Shown here piece after piece: positions 9,360 to 17,785 of a DNA stretch of 64,000 bases (the first letter of the stretch is position 1; each line of letters starts with the position of its first letter). Source of the DNA: CAWKOH01 sp963851245. Lineage in GTDB: Bacteria > Actinomycetota > Acidimicrobiia > Acidimicrobiales > Palsa-688. Location of the stretch: positions 1-64,000 of the forward strand of contig CAWKOH010000004.1 of assembly GCA_963851245.1 (NCBI GenBank), in the 5' to 3' direction. The position numbers and the translations under genes were made by a program. The notes beneath the pieces were generated by a model that ran no database searches, had not been told where the DNA came from, and saw only the letters and a program-made list of their open reading frames with translations.

Positions 9360-9576
9360 ACTTCCAGGCTGTGACAACAATGCAGGGAGCCCTCCAGGAT
9401 CCGGAGTGCCCGCCGCCTGCCCCAAAATGCTGGAGTCCTCAGTCTCGTGTGATTGCCAAACGCGGTCCGAGAGGACACGTCTGGAATCAGGACGGCCGCG
9501 GTTGGCGGGTGGCTGCCAGCAGGCCTGGCACCTCCAGAATGTCGCCTCGCAAACGCCCGCCCAATCTCTGCCCTGA

Positions 9577-9755
9577 TCAGGGCGTGCGGAGTTCATCGTT
9601 CAGGGCAGTGATGTAGTCCTGCCAGGTGCGGCATGAATCGTTGCCAAGTCTCTTGGCGAGCACGAAGGCCGCCCGCTCGATGTGTAGCAGACGCACGTGG
9701 TGGCTGTGTGCAAGATCGCGGAACATCGGCAAGGCGGCGCTATACACGTCGACCC
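9577..9755 (-). pseudogene. Possible C-terminal gene remnant abutting group II intron tail
   Basis: The minus strand reads VDVYSAALPMFRDLAHSHHV, LLHIERAAFVLAKRLGND and WQDYITALNDELRTP-stop, which has protein-like helical composition. Upstream in the same frame the text becomes the complement of the intron-encoded protein remnant, so this looks like a gene 3' end cut by the intron fragment at about 9755. I do not recognise the family. Confidence 0.3.
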
Positions 9756-9968
9756 TAGTCCGGTGGGCCATGCAGAAGTTCAAGCGATTCCGGGGCCGAT
9801 ATGCCAGAGCGTTCGGACTGGCTGGTCCGTGTGCACCACTACCAGCCAGCCCTGTTCGCCCACTGGCAGCTCGCCCCACCCCTTCGAGGCCGACCCGTGG
9901 GAGCCGGATGACGGGAGACTGTCACGTCCGGTTCTGAGAGAGCCGGGGGTGAAACTCCGCCCGGCTAC
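9755..9968 (+). mobile_element. 3' remnant of a group II intron
   Basis: The + strand carries the C-terminal end of an intron reverse transcriptase/maturase: VRWAMQKFKRFRGRYARA in one frame, then after a one-base shift DWLVRVHHYQPALFAHWQL and RGRPVGAG-stop. Immediately after is a textbook domain V (9901-9934) and a domain VI-like hairpin (AGCCGGG paired with CCCGGCT, about 9940-9966). The RT domains and the 5' part of the ribozyme are absent, so the copy is dead. It shows that retroelements as well as DNA transposons have moved through this region. Confidence 0.8.
9901..9934 (+). ncRNA. Group II intron domain V
   Basis: The 34-nt stretch folds as GAGCCGGA paired with TCCGGTTC (one G-U pair), a two-base CG bulge on the 3' side, an upper stem TGACGG paired with CTGTCA including one G-U, and a GAGA tetraloop. 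Positions 2-4 are the catalytic AGC triad paired to GTT. Length, triad, bulge and GNRA loop all match bacterial domain V. Confidence 0.88.
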
Positions 9969-10184
9969 TCGCCCTGGGGTGGCGGAGGCGCTTGCGGTGA
10001 GGTCGTCGATCGGGATGGAACAATCTGCGCTGTGGAAGTCGACGTGGGGTCGAGTGCCGGCCCAGGCGCGAGCCAGGACCGCCGCCAGAGCCTCTGGTCT
10101 CTATTCGTTGAGCTGCCGCGCTATGAGATCGAAGGGTGGACCGGCCGATGTAGCTTCGAGGACGCCGGTGTAAGGGAACGAGGA

Positions 10185-11740
10185 TCAGGAGGACGGGTGG
10201 CGCCGGCGTATCCGGTCTCTGACACTCAGCCCGAGGATGATCGCAAGGCCCAGGCCGATCAAGACGCCGCCGGCGGCCGCCATCTTCCCCAGCGGGGCGC
10301 CGGTAAAGGCCAAGGCGCCGTCGGTCGGGGTTGCAGCGGGGGGTGTAGCGGTGACCGGTGTGGCCGTGGCGGGACTGGTACCCGAACTCACTTTCGCGGG
10401 GGTTATGACGGTGGTCTCGACGTAGAAGACGCCGTTACCCGTGCTTCCGGTCGGTACGTTGACCGACTCGGTGTTGACTCCGGGCACGAGTCCGTTGCAC
10501 GACACCAGGGTGTAGCCCGCCCGGGCGGTGGCTGTCATGGTGTAGCTGCCGGCCGCCACGCCGGTCGGGGTCATGGGGTTGGAACCAGTGGGGACGCTTG
10601 TGGGCCGGTGGCGCCGAGGGTGCCTCCCGTGGCCTGGGTGGTGCTAGGGGCGGTGTCGCCCGGACAGAGGTAGATGTGCCCGGCAATGGTCTCGGTCACC
10701 ATGACCGTCTGCTCGACGTAGAACACACCCACGCCCGCTCCACCACTGGAGACGGTGACCGACTGGTCTTACAGAACACGTCCGCTGCAGGCCACGAGGG
10801 TGTAGCCCGTAGGCGGCGTGGCGTTCATGGTGTAGGTGCCCGCGGCCACGCCCGTGGGTGTGATCGGGTTGGGCTGACTGGCCACAGTTTGGGCGCCCGA
10901 CACTCCCAGAGTCCCTCCCGGTGCCTCTGTGGTCGTCGCCGTGGTGCCGCCCGGACAGAGGTAGATGTGCCCGGCAATGGTCTGGGCGACGACAGCGGTC
11001 TGCTCGACGTAGAACACACCCACGCCCGCGCCACCACTGGGGACGCTGACCGACTCGGTGCTGACCCCCCGAACACCTCCGCTGCAGGCCACGAGGGTGT
11101 AGCCCGTAGGCGGCGTAGCGTTCATGGTGTAGGTCCCAGCCAGGACACTGGTCGGCGCCAGCGGGTTCCCTTGCGTGGACACGGCTTGGGCGCCGCTGGC
11201 GCCGAGGGTGCCCCCCGTCACCTCAGTGATGGTCGGGCTGTTACCGCCCGGGCAGAGGTAGATGTGCCCGGCGAGAGTTTGGACGGGCGCCCCGCAGTTG
11301 GTTGGCAGCGACGCCGTACTGGACTCGGCGGCGGTGAACCCATCCGACCACGTTCCCTGCAGGGCCAAGGTGACTGTGCCCGAGGCGCTGGCTGGCAGAT
11401 TCTGGGTCAGAGTGACGCTGTGGAAGGGAGCGGTTCCGCTGCCTCCGGACCCGTTCCCCGACGCGGCGATGGTGAAGGTAGCCGGTGTGATGCTGGCCAG
11501 GCCGCCCGTGACCGATGTGAGCGACACCGTCTCGTTGAGGTTCCAGTCGTTGGCCACGGTCCAGGCGATGACGTACCCCGTCCCTGCTGGGCTGGCACAC
11601 GACGTGACCGCGGTGATGTCGTTGGCGTGAGCGAAGGCGGGAACGGCGAACCCAAAAAGCCCGCCAAGCATGATCGCCGAAGCCGTTCCTGCCTGGAACA
11701 ACCTGCGCAACGGTCGGGTGGGACGGATGGCGATCGCCAT
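10185..11740 (-). pseudogene. Secreted repeat protein with LAFTG sortase signal, broken
   Basis: ATG 11740 is preceded by a purine-rich GAGAAGAGAGA stretch. The N-terminus is a signal peptide (AIAIRPTRPLRRLFQAG, AIMLGGLFGFAVPAFA), followed by a domain of about 125 residues. Then come three repeats of about 85 residues, each starting AGHIYLCPGG and containing PTGYTLVACSGG and GVGVFYVEQT (SpaA/prealbumin-like). The tail is a P/T/A-rich linker, LAFTG, a membrane helix (AAAGGVLIGLGLAIILGL) and RDRIRRRHPSS, a class E-type sorting signal. In the third repeat a 6-nt loss creates an in-frame TAA near 10770, and a one-base shift near 10595 puts the anchor in another frame. As it stands the product would be secreted but not anchored. 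Confidence 0.75.
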
Positions 11741-11855
11741 TGTGGTCTCTCTTCTCTCTGGTCCTGAAGAGAACAGTGGAAACCACGAGAAACGCCGTAA
11801 GGCTGGATTATCCCTGTCACCCTGAGAACTAATGGGTGAAATACAACCGCGGGCC

Positions 11856-11957
11856 GGGGCTGATCTAACTGATAACGACTGCACCACCCGGGGCTGATCT
11901 AACTGCCAATGACCATGCCATTCGGGGCTGATCTAACTGCCAATGACCATACCACAC
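11856..11957 (+). repeat. 34-bp tandem direct repeat, three units
   Basis: The core GGGGCTGATCTAACTG begins at 11856, 11890 and 11924, so the period is exactly 34 bp. Units 2 and 3 also share CCAATGACCAT; unit 1 has diverged there. Three contiguous units without variable spacers argue against a CRISPR array. It lies upstream of the secreted protein gene starting at 11740 and could be a regulatory array, iterons or an integration scar. Confidence 0.8.
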
Positions 11958-12064
11958 AATCAGCTAGATGGGACAATCGTGGGTATTCCGACGATTCCGT
12001 ACACCCGATCCGGAGTTTCCGAAACTGCTCGTCGGAGGCCGTCTAGCGGCCGACGGTGGGGTGT

Positions 12065-12298
12065 TCAGCTTCGGCGACTCCCTCTTACCTCGGGGTGCTT
12101 CGCACTCAATGCCTCGGTCAGGAGAGACCGGGCCACAAGATCTTCCGATGGTAGCGAGTAGCCGAGCATGAACACTCGGTCAGCACCGCGGACCGCCTTG
12201 TAGGCCCCTCGCCAGATCTGAAGCCGCGTACTGAGCGCGCCTAACGCAATTATTTCGGCTTGGACTACGCGGCTTGAGCGCCGGGAGCGGCTCGACAT
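12065..12298 (-). pseudogene. SIR2-like C-terminal fragment
   Basis: The minus strand reads IWRGAYKAVRGADRVFMLGY followed by SLPSEDLVARSLLTEAL. The A-D-R-V-F-M-L-G-Y-S-L-P block with an Asp soon after is characteristic of the C-terminal part of SIR2-like/SIR2_2 domain proteins, some of which are NAD-depleting phage-defence effectors. No N-terminal NAD-binding part is found upstream, so this is a fragment. Assignment rests on one motif. Confidence 0.4.
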
Positions 12299-12400
12299 CG
12301 AATGTTATGCCGCCTCGGAGCCAACCACAGGTCCTCAGGTGCCTACGACGACTCCACGCTGATCGGCGGCAAGAGCGGCCGAACGGAGCGCCACCGATTC

Positions 12401-12744
12401 TCAGGTGTCACCCTGCTGACGAGTAGGGCCGAGTCCGGGGCCTGACCCTCGCAGCCGTGCCAGCGTGCGCCGGCCATGGGAGCGCAGCGCCAGTCCGGCG
12501 ACGATGAAGGCGTCAGCGGCAAGGTGAGGGCCCTCGAACAACGCGGCGGATAGCAGAGTGCCGAACAAGACCGCCTGAGTGGGCCTCGGGCCACAACGCC
12601 GGCAACGACAGCCATTACGAGGAGGGTGATTCCTGCCCAGAACATCCAGGTGAAGAAGCGCAATAGACGTTGGGCATTAGGAAGTCGGTTGGCATCAGTG
12701 ACACTGGTTCTCGGTTGCGAAAAGATAGCTGCCCGTGCAATCAA
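12401..12744 (-). pseudogene. Small two-helix membrane protein, frameshifted
   Basis: The first frame gives MIARAAIFSQPRTSVTDANR and a helix (FTWMFWAGITLLVMAVVAGV) up to VVARGP. The sense then passes to the adjacent frame: RPTQAVLFGTLLSAALFEGP, AADAFIVAGLALRSHGRRTL and LARLRGSG, ending GPTRQQGDT-stop at 12401. One indel near 12590-12600 explains it. About 114 residues when repaired, with two hydrophobic segments. Family not recognised. Confidence 0.45.
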
Positions 12745-13047
12745 GCCGCCATCTGCAACAGGGGCACTTGCAAGCTTAGGCTGCCCACGGGGGGAGGCGG
12801 CCCTGAGATCGAACCCGCCCCGAGCCGGTTAGCTTAGGTGCCCGCAGCCCTCGCGGATCATCGCTACATCATGCTTCACGTCTTCTGCCGGACAGGTGAT
12901 CGGCGGAGAGCGAGCAGAGCGCCGAATCTCGGGTGGATCGCATCGGGTCGCCGACGGTGGCGGAGCGAGCGAGAGCGAACCGATATGGGCGGTGCAGCCG
13001 AGGGAGGCACATCGCGGTAGAGCAGGGATGTGTAAGGCTCGACGCGA
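12745..13047. other. Upstream region of Clp-N gene
   Basis: No gene seen. The GC-rich stretch presumably contains the promoter of the gene at 13048, but no convincing -35/-10 pair could be picked by eye. Confidence 0.3.
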
Positions 13048-13776
13048 ATGTTTGAGCAGTTCAACGAGGGTGCTCGACAGGCTCTCGTCCTGTCTCGGGA
13101 CGAGGGACGCCTACTTGGGCACAACCACATCGGGACCGAACACATTCTGCTGGGCCTGTTGAGTGAGGAGGAGGGAATCGCAGCCCAATCGTTGAACTAC
13201 CTGGGCGTGGGTCTAGAAGACGCCCGTCTGAGGGTGCGGAGTCTGGTTGCGGCCCCGGCGGAACCAGCCCCGGCTGGCGGGATCGCCTTCACCCGGCGGG
13301 CAAAGGCGGTCCTGGAGGCCGCCATGAGCGAGCGGCTTGAGATCGGAAGCCCGAACATCGGCACCGAGCATCTGCTGCTGGGCCTTATTCGGGTGGGCCT
13401 GGGAGTGGGCCTTGATGTGATCTCAAGCTTTGAGATTGACCTAGCCCAGCTGCGATACGAGGTCCTGATCCGGGATGGAACCAAGCCAGTCGACGAGCTT
13501 CGACGGCTCCAAGAACAGCTCCACGTTCTGCAAGGCCTATCGGCAGCTCTTGACCGGTGGGACGAGATCTCCGCCCTGGCCGGAGCTGCCCGCGACGCTA
13601 GAGACGCCGCACGGGCGCTTTGCGCCGGTCCCTTAAACTTCTCGGCGGTCCAAGCTCAGCACATCCTCGACATGACGGTCGGGGCGCGAACCGCCGATCG
13701 TCGGGAAAGCCTGAACGTAGAAATCTCTAGGGTCGAGGCTGCAATCCGCCGGGCTGGGAAGTCAGCCGGGGCCTAG
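13048..13776 (+). CDS. Clp N-terminal-domain protein with helical tail
   Basis: A 242-residue protein. Residues 1-70 and 78-150 are two Clp_N repeats (MFEQFNEGARQALVLSRDEG, NHIGTEHILLGLLSEEEGIA; then FTRRAKAVLEAAMSERLEIG, NIGTEHLLLGLIRVG), almost identical in pattern to ClpC N-domains that dock substrates and adaptors. No AAA+ module follows. Instead residues 155-242 are helical, with LRRLQEQLHVLQGLSAALDR and a segment FSAVQAQHILDMTVGARTAD that resembles the QAQ-IL-M block of the GyrA coiled-coil tower. It could act as an adaptor or decoy for Clp substrates. The gene is intact, unlike its relative at 8848. Confidence 0.8.
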   Translation: MFEQFNEGARQALVLSRDEGRLLGHNHIGTEHILLGLLSEEEGIAAQSLNYLGVGLEDARLRVRSLVAAPAEPAPAGGIAFTRRAKAVLEAAMSERLEIGSPNIGTEHLLLGLIRVGLGVGLDVISSFEIDLAQLRYEVLIRDGTKPVDELRRLQEQLHVLQGLSAALDRWDEISALAGAARDARDAARALCAGPLNFSAVQAQHILDMTVGARTADRRESLNVEISRVEAAIRRAGKSAGA

Positions 13777-13999
13777 TAGTCACCGGCCTAGAGCACCATA
13801 ACGATGCCGAATCTGCGCTCGACAAGTCAGGCCGAGGCGTGGATCGTGGATGCGCGTTCTGGCGCGCACAGAGGGTCGGACGCGTGCTTAGGCGACCGGA
13901 CCGTCACCTCCCCTGCAGACCAAGCTGCTCGACCTCAGCGGCCGCAGCCCCGTGCGAAGCCTCGTACTCGGCCGGCCCTATGACCGACCTGCCCAGCTT

Positions 14000-15295
14000 C
14001 TATTTTGAGAGCGAGTCTGTCAGCCCGTCTCCGGCTCGCCCCAGGAGGAACAGGCTTCCCAACGCTGCGATCGGAAGCGTCAGCATGAGGAGAGCCATGG
14101 GAAGAGGGTCAGTAGTGCCACCCACGCCGGCCAACGGGGCGATCGCCGCCGCTATCATGAACTGCAAGGAGCCGAGGATGGCGGACGCGACGCCGGCCGC
14201 CTGCGGATACCGGTGCAGCGCAAGCCCCGCGGCGCTCGGACCTACGAATCCTAATCCGAACATGAAGACCACCATTGACGGGATCACGCCGACGAGCCCC
14301 AAGGCTCCGCTAACGACGACCGTCACGAGGGCAGCTCCTGCTGCGACCATCGTGACAAGCCCGCCAGTCAGCAGCGCCAACGGCCCGTACCGACTGGTCC
14401 ACCTGCCGTTGACCTGAGCTCCGACGATGAGGCCACACGCGTTGAGCGCGAAGACCACTCCATAAAATTCTGGGGAGAGCCCGTACACGTTCTGGAGGAC
14501 GAATGACGAGCCGGCGATGTAGGCGAAGGCCCCCCCGAAGCCCAGGCCGAGTGCCAAGGCGTACCCGAGGAAAACGCGGTCGCGAGCGATGGAGATCATC
14601 GTGTCCAGGGTCGACCGTACGCTCCCGGGATTCCGGAGAGCGGGCGCGAGCGTTTCGGGGACTCTCCACCACGCCGTCAGCAGCAAGACCAATCCGAACC
14701 CGGCGAGGACCAGGAACACCCCGCGCCAGGTGGTAAGCGACAACGTCCAGCTCCCGATCTGTGGGGCGAGTACCGGTCCGAGCCCGGTTATAAGCATGAG
14801 AGTCGAAAGGAACCGGACGAGGGCAAGGCCCGAGAAGAGATCTCGCACGATCGCTCGGGCGATCACGATGCCCGCCGAGCCGCCGAGCCCCTCGATCAAC
14901 CGGAACGCAACCAGCGCGTAGATGTTTGGGGCGAACGCACAGGCCACGGACGAGGCGACGAAAGCAGCGAGACCCGCCAGCAAGGGTGGGCGCCGACCCA
15001 GCTGGTCGCTGATCGGCCCGAACAGAAGCTGGCCAATCGTGATGCCGATCAGGCATGCGGTCAGCGTCAGCTGCACTTGCGATGCATCGACGTTCAGGTC
15101 CCGACTGATGGCCGGGAAGGCGGGCAGGTACATGTCGATGCACAGGGGGCCGAAGACCGACAGTCCGCCGACGACCACCACCAGCCGCCATCCCGTGGGA
15201 ACCCGACGGGACGGCCACCTCACGCCCGCAATCGACGCCGCCTCGGGGGCGGCGTCCTGGCTCACGGGCGAAGTTCCGCTGTCATTCTTAGTCAC
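14000..15295 (-). CDS. MFS drug-resistance transporter, Bcr/CflA type
   Basis: A 12-helix transporter of about 431 residues from GTG 15295 (VTKNDSGTSPVSQDAAPE); an in-frame GTG at 15364 would add 23 residues. The Bcr/CflA signature is clear: GPLCIDMYLPAFPAISRDL after helix 1 and GQLLFGPISDQLGRRPPLL in loop 2-3, with FRLIEGLGGSAGIVIARAIV in helices 4-5. These are inner-membrane proton antiporters exporting small antibiotics or metabolites. No local regulator is adjacent, and no clear Shine-Dalgarno decides between the two starts. Confidence 0.85.
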   Translation of the reverse strand: MTKNDSGTSPVSQDAAPEAASIAGVRWPSRRVPTGWRLVVVVGGLSVFGPLCIDMYLPAFPAISRDLNVDASQVQLTLTACLIGITIGQLLFGPISDQLGRRPPLLAGLAAFVASSVACAFAPNIYALVAFRLIEGLGGSAGIVIARAIVRDLFSGLALVRFLSTLMLITGLGPVLAPQIGSWTLSLTTWRGVFLVLAGFGLVLLLTAWWRVPETLAPALRNPGSVRSTLDTMISIARDRVFLGYALALGLGFGGAFAYIAGSSFVLQNVYGLSPEFYGVVFALNACGLIVGAQVNGRWTSRYGPLALLTGGLVTMVAAGAALVTVVVSGALGLVGVIPSMVVFMFGLGFVGPSAAGLALHRYPQAAGVASAILGSLQFMIAAAIAPLAGVGGTTDPLPMALLMLTLPIAALGSLFLLGRAGDGLTDSLSK

Positions 15296-15364
15296 TCTAA
15301 CGTTGCAGGTCCGTTGCGTCCCCGTGAGGTTCGCCCCGCTGATCGAATATCTGAAGTGGACCAC

Positions 15365-15834
15365 CGACCGGGCATAACGGTAGATATGCGCTGCGCCCCG
15401 TTCGAGGCCGGGATGGGCGGCTCGCGTGCAGATCTAGGGCTATAGAACTTCGTTCGGCTAACTATTAGGGCGCAGAACGTGCTCCCCCGAACATCGCTCT
15501 GGCTCGACCGATGCCGAAGGGCGCAGAACATCGGGTTCGACATCCCCGAAGGGCTTGGCGACCGCGCACCGAACGGCGTTATATCAGGAACCGCCGTGTG
15601 TGATAACTGCTGGGTGACCCGGCCGCAGCTTGGTGTAGATAGAGTCCCCCCAGCAATAGGCATAAATATAAGGCGATTCCGGCCGGAGCTATCGCCGGCG
15701 AGGCATCCAGATCGCGGACCCCATTCCGGCGCCTATGGACGCTCTGAGGGCTGAAAGCCATCCCACAACGATGATGCCGTGCTAACCCGATTTCCCCCCA
15801 TCGCAACGTGCAAGTCGCCGACCCAGCGGCGGGC
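15365..15834. other. Intergenic region without recognisable gene
   Basis: Short open frames on both strands have shadow-like composition. Some stretches (for example 15655-15675) are unusually A/T-rich for this window, which may mark junk or foreign DNA next to the VapBC module. No repeat or RNA was recognised. Confidence 0.3.
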
Positions 15835-16245
15835 TCAGCCTTCGATCGAAGCCTCGTCCACATCGATCCCGACAACCCTGGCGACGCGGCTAAGGTCCCC
15901 ATCTGCTGTCAACACGGCGGCTTGGTGGCGTCTGGCGACGGAGGCGATCATGCAGTCGATCAGCCCGCGGGGGGTCACACCGACCTGACGGCACTGTCTG
16001 TAAATGCTGGCTGCCGCATCAAAATCAGCGGCGGCATCAAACGCGAGCAGTTGAAATCTCAGCAAGAGGCGGCGTAGGTCGGTTTCACGGTCGTGACTCC
16101 GGGCACCAGCTACGACCTCCATGATCACCGGTTCGGTGACGGCGATAGGACCTTCCTCAGCGATCAGTCCCGTGAGGCGTTGATCGACCTGGCTTCCGGT
16201 CGCCCGGTCGTACTCGACCCAGGCGGACGTGTCGGCCAGTATCAC
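15835..16245 (-). CDS. vapC: PIN-domain toxin VapC, copy 1
   Basis: A 136-residue PIN-domain ribonuclease. Acidic residues are in place: Asp in MILADTSAWVEY, Glu in EPVIMEVVAGAR, Asp in RGLIDCMIASVA and Asp in LTADGDLSRVA. ATG 16245 overlaps the antitoxin stop by four bases, so the pair is one translation-coupled unit. VapC toxins cleave tRNA or rRNA. The protein is about 87% identical to the copy at 31086-31496, with substitutions spread evenly. Confidence 0.9.
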   Translation of the reverse strand: MILADTSAWVEYDRATGSQVDQRLTGLIAEEGPIAVTEPVIMEVVAGARSHDRETDLRRLLLRFQLLAFDAAADFDAAASIYRQCRQVGVTPRGLIDCMIASVARRHQAAVLTADGDLSRVARVVGIDVDEASIEG

Positions 16246-16451
16246 GAGCTGGGCGGCCGAGAGTCCGCGGGCACTTTCCTGATGGCCCGCGCGCCGCGCA
16301 TGGCCAAGGCTTCCTCACGTGTCATGGGCTGTCCCGCCAGATGGCGCAGGGCCAGGTCTACCGCCTCGGTCTTGGTTCGCAGGTGGTAACGGTCCATGAC
16401 CGCCTGCAGGTAGCTGTCCTCGATCTCAATGTTCGTGCGTACCTTGGCCAT
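16242..16451 (-). CDS. vapB: VapB antitoxin, copy 1
   Basis: A 69-residue protein starting MAKVRTNIEIEDSYLQAVMD, a ribbon-helix-helix DNA-binding domain (TNIEIE strand, then AVMDRYHLRTKTEAVDLALR). The C-terminal tail (EALAMRGARAIRKVPADSRP) would wrap the VapC active site. ATG 16451 is chosen because an in-frame ATG at 16466 adds only five residues and lies in the operator. Like other VapB proteins it should repress its own promoter. Confidence 0.88.
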   Translation of the reverse strand: MAKVRTNIEIEDSYLQAVMDRYHLRTKTEAVDLALRHLAGQPMTREEALAMRGARAIRKVPADSRPPSS

Positions 16452-16454
16452 ACA

Positions 16455-16492
16455 CCTACTATACACGTTACGTGTGTACTAAGGGTGTACGC
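16455..16492. promoter_or_regulatory. Likely VapBC1 operator
   Basis: Directly upstream of vapB is ACACGT-T-ACGTGT (16463-16475), a 13-bp palindrome, within a run of GTGTAC/GTACAC-like half-sites (the next at about 16485-16490). The same arrangement is kept at the second copy (31700-31740), where spacing differs. Autoregulation by a ribbon-helix-helix antitoxin fits. Confidence 0.6.
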
Positions 16493-17010
16493 GGCACCTT
16501 CGGGCATGTGGGAGGGTCGGTCGTGACTTTCACGTGTATCCCCTCCTCGAATGCCGGAGATAAGGGTGATAACCCGATCGTCTGGGCCAACGTCAACCCG
16601 CATATAACCCCGAAGGTCGAGTCTCGCTAAAAGTGCTGGTCAACGACTAGGTTTTATAATGCGACTAAGGAATTTCTGGTCAACAACGTTATCCCTAAAA
16701 AAATCCCTAGTAACTCCTCGGTAATATCACGGCCGGGACAGCCGCTCGGACGTCGAAAGTCCACAAACTCCCTGGCCAGAACGTTGCTCGGCCAGGAGTT
16801 TCGTCTGTCCGGCGCTGTCCGACATCTATTCTCCCACGCAGCCTCGGAATGACCGGAGTCCTGAGAGTCGGGATGGGCTCTGGAATCGCCATCAGCGATG
16901 AGCGCTCTCATGCGTTCACCCATTGATCGGGGCGTCGCCGCCGCCGTCAAGGAGGTTGGGTGCCGGTTCGACCTTCGGGCTGATGGTATGACTTTCCCGG
17001 TTGCCGGCTG
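16467..17010. other. Intergenic region with one strong hairpin
   Basis: No gene seen. The inverted repeat AAACTCCCTGGCC (16765-16777) and GGCCAGGAGTTT (16790-16801) forms a 12-bp stem with one bulged base. No T-run follows, so a rho-independent terminator is not clear; it may be the remnant of a mobile element end. Confidence 0.4.
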
Positions 17011-17183
17011 TTCGTATGGAGGCCGCTGTCGCTGACGCTTCTCTGCGCCGGGGGTGGTCCCGACAGCGCCCGGCAGTGCGCACGTCCGCCGAGGTGCTTG
17101 CCCGGAACCAGTTGCCCGCTGAAATCGTTCCTTGAACTTCGTCTGTGACTGAGCAAGGTCCCTGCCCGTGTAACGGCATCACT
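17011..17183 (+). repeat. Dispersed 175-bp element, copy 1
   Basis: Starts TTCGTATGGAGGCCGCTGTC and ends CGGCATCACT. It matches 38728-38903 in the same orientation over its whole length with scattered substitutions and small indels, and homology stops sharply at both ends. Copy 2 is open in one frame on the + strand (starting MKAAVADASLRAG); this copy has shifts. Neither IS ends nor a known family were recognised. Confidence 0.75.
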
Positions 17184-17421
17184 TCTGGGATTGCCACCAC
17201 CGGCTTGGGTCTGCGCGTTCTGGGGGCGATCCAACCGTCGGGCCGGAGCGAGCCGAAGGCCGGATCTGCCTCCAAGCCAGGGGCCTCCGATAGAGCGCTC
17301 CCCGAATGTCACCCAATGGCGTACCCTCTCCAGCAGGACCGGGAGATTCCGACCCAAGCCGGACATCTGCGGGATAGCGTTACCCTTGCCGCTCCGCGCA
17401 GGCGGCCCTGGACACGGAAGG

Positions 17422-17760
17422 ATGCGCCCTTTGCAAGAAGAGTGGAGCCGGAAGGGCGCGACGCTCAGCGATAAGACAGCACGCAAGGAGTTCGGGCTGA
17501 CCCAGGACGAGATCGTCGCCGCGATCGACGCCGGTCAGCTTCAGTACCGAGTCGGCGTCATTCACGGCAATCCCTGGCTGAGGCTCTTGCGGCGCGAGGT
17601 CGAGGAGCTCATGGACAACGCCTACAACGATCGGGACCATCGGCAGCGGCGCGCCAGGGCCGAGTTGGCGCGGGTCGACCGCGACTTGAAGAAGCTCCGA
17701 ACTGATCTGGCTGCCCTGGAAGAGCGCCGCGCCGAGCTCGTTGCCGACCTCGAAGCATGA
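17422..17760 (+). CDS. Conserved small HTH-like protein with coiled-coil tail
   Basis: About 112 residues from ATG 17422, preceded by GGAAGG. The core KTARKEFGLTQDEIVAAIDA, then LQYRVGVIHGNPWLRLLRRE matches a widespread conserved family in which a winged-helix or excisionase-like module recognises 'x-LQYR...GNP-x-LRLLRREVE'. The C-terminal 45 residues (RARAELARVDRDLKKLRTDL) form a charged coiled coil. A longer upstream frame looks non-coding. It points toward the TOTE-type gene on the other strand, stopping 25 bp short of it. DNA binding is inferred. Confidence 0.7.
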   Translation: MRPLQEEWSRKGATLSDKTARKEFGLTQDEIVAAIDAGQLQYRVGVIHGNPWLRLLRREVEELMDNAYNDRDHRQRRARAELARVDRDLKKLRTDLAALEERRAELVADLEA

Positions 17761-17785
17761 GCCCTGCGGGCGGTCAGCGCGGCCC

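Noticed and set aside
10032..10184. Small + frame starting MEVDVGSSAGPG
   Set aside because: Some protein-like text, but the frame runs on through the complement of the surface-protein gene and has no ribosome site or known family.
11856..11957. Possible CRISPR array
   Set aside because: The 34-bp units are contiguous with no unique spacers, and no cas genes are present.
16765..16801. Rho-independent terminator
   Set aside because: A good stem, but no T-run follows on either strand and no gene ends close by.
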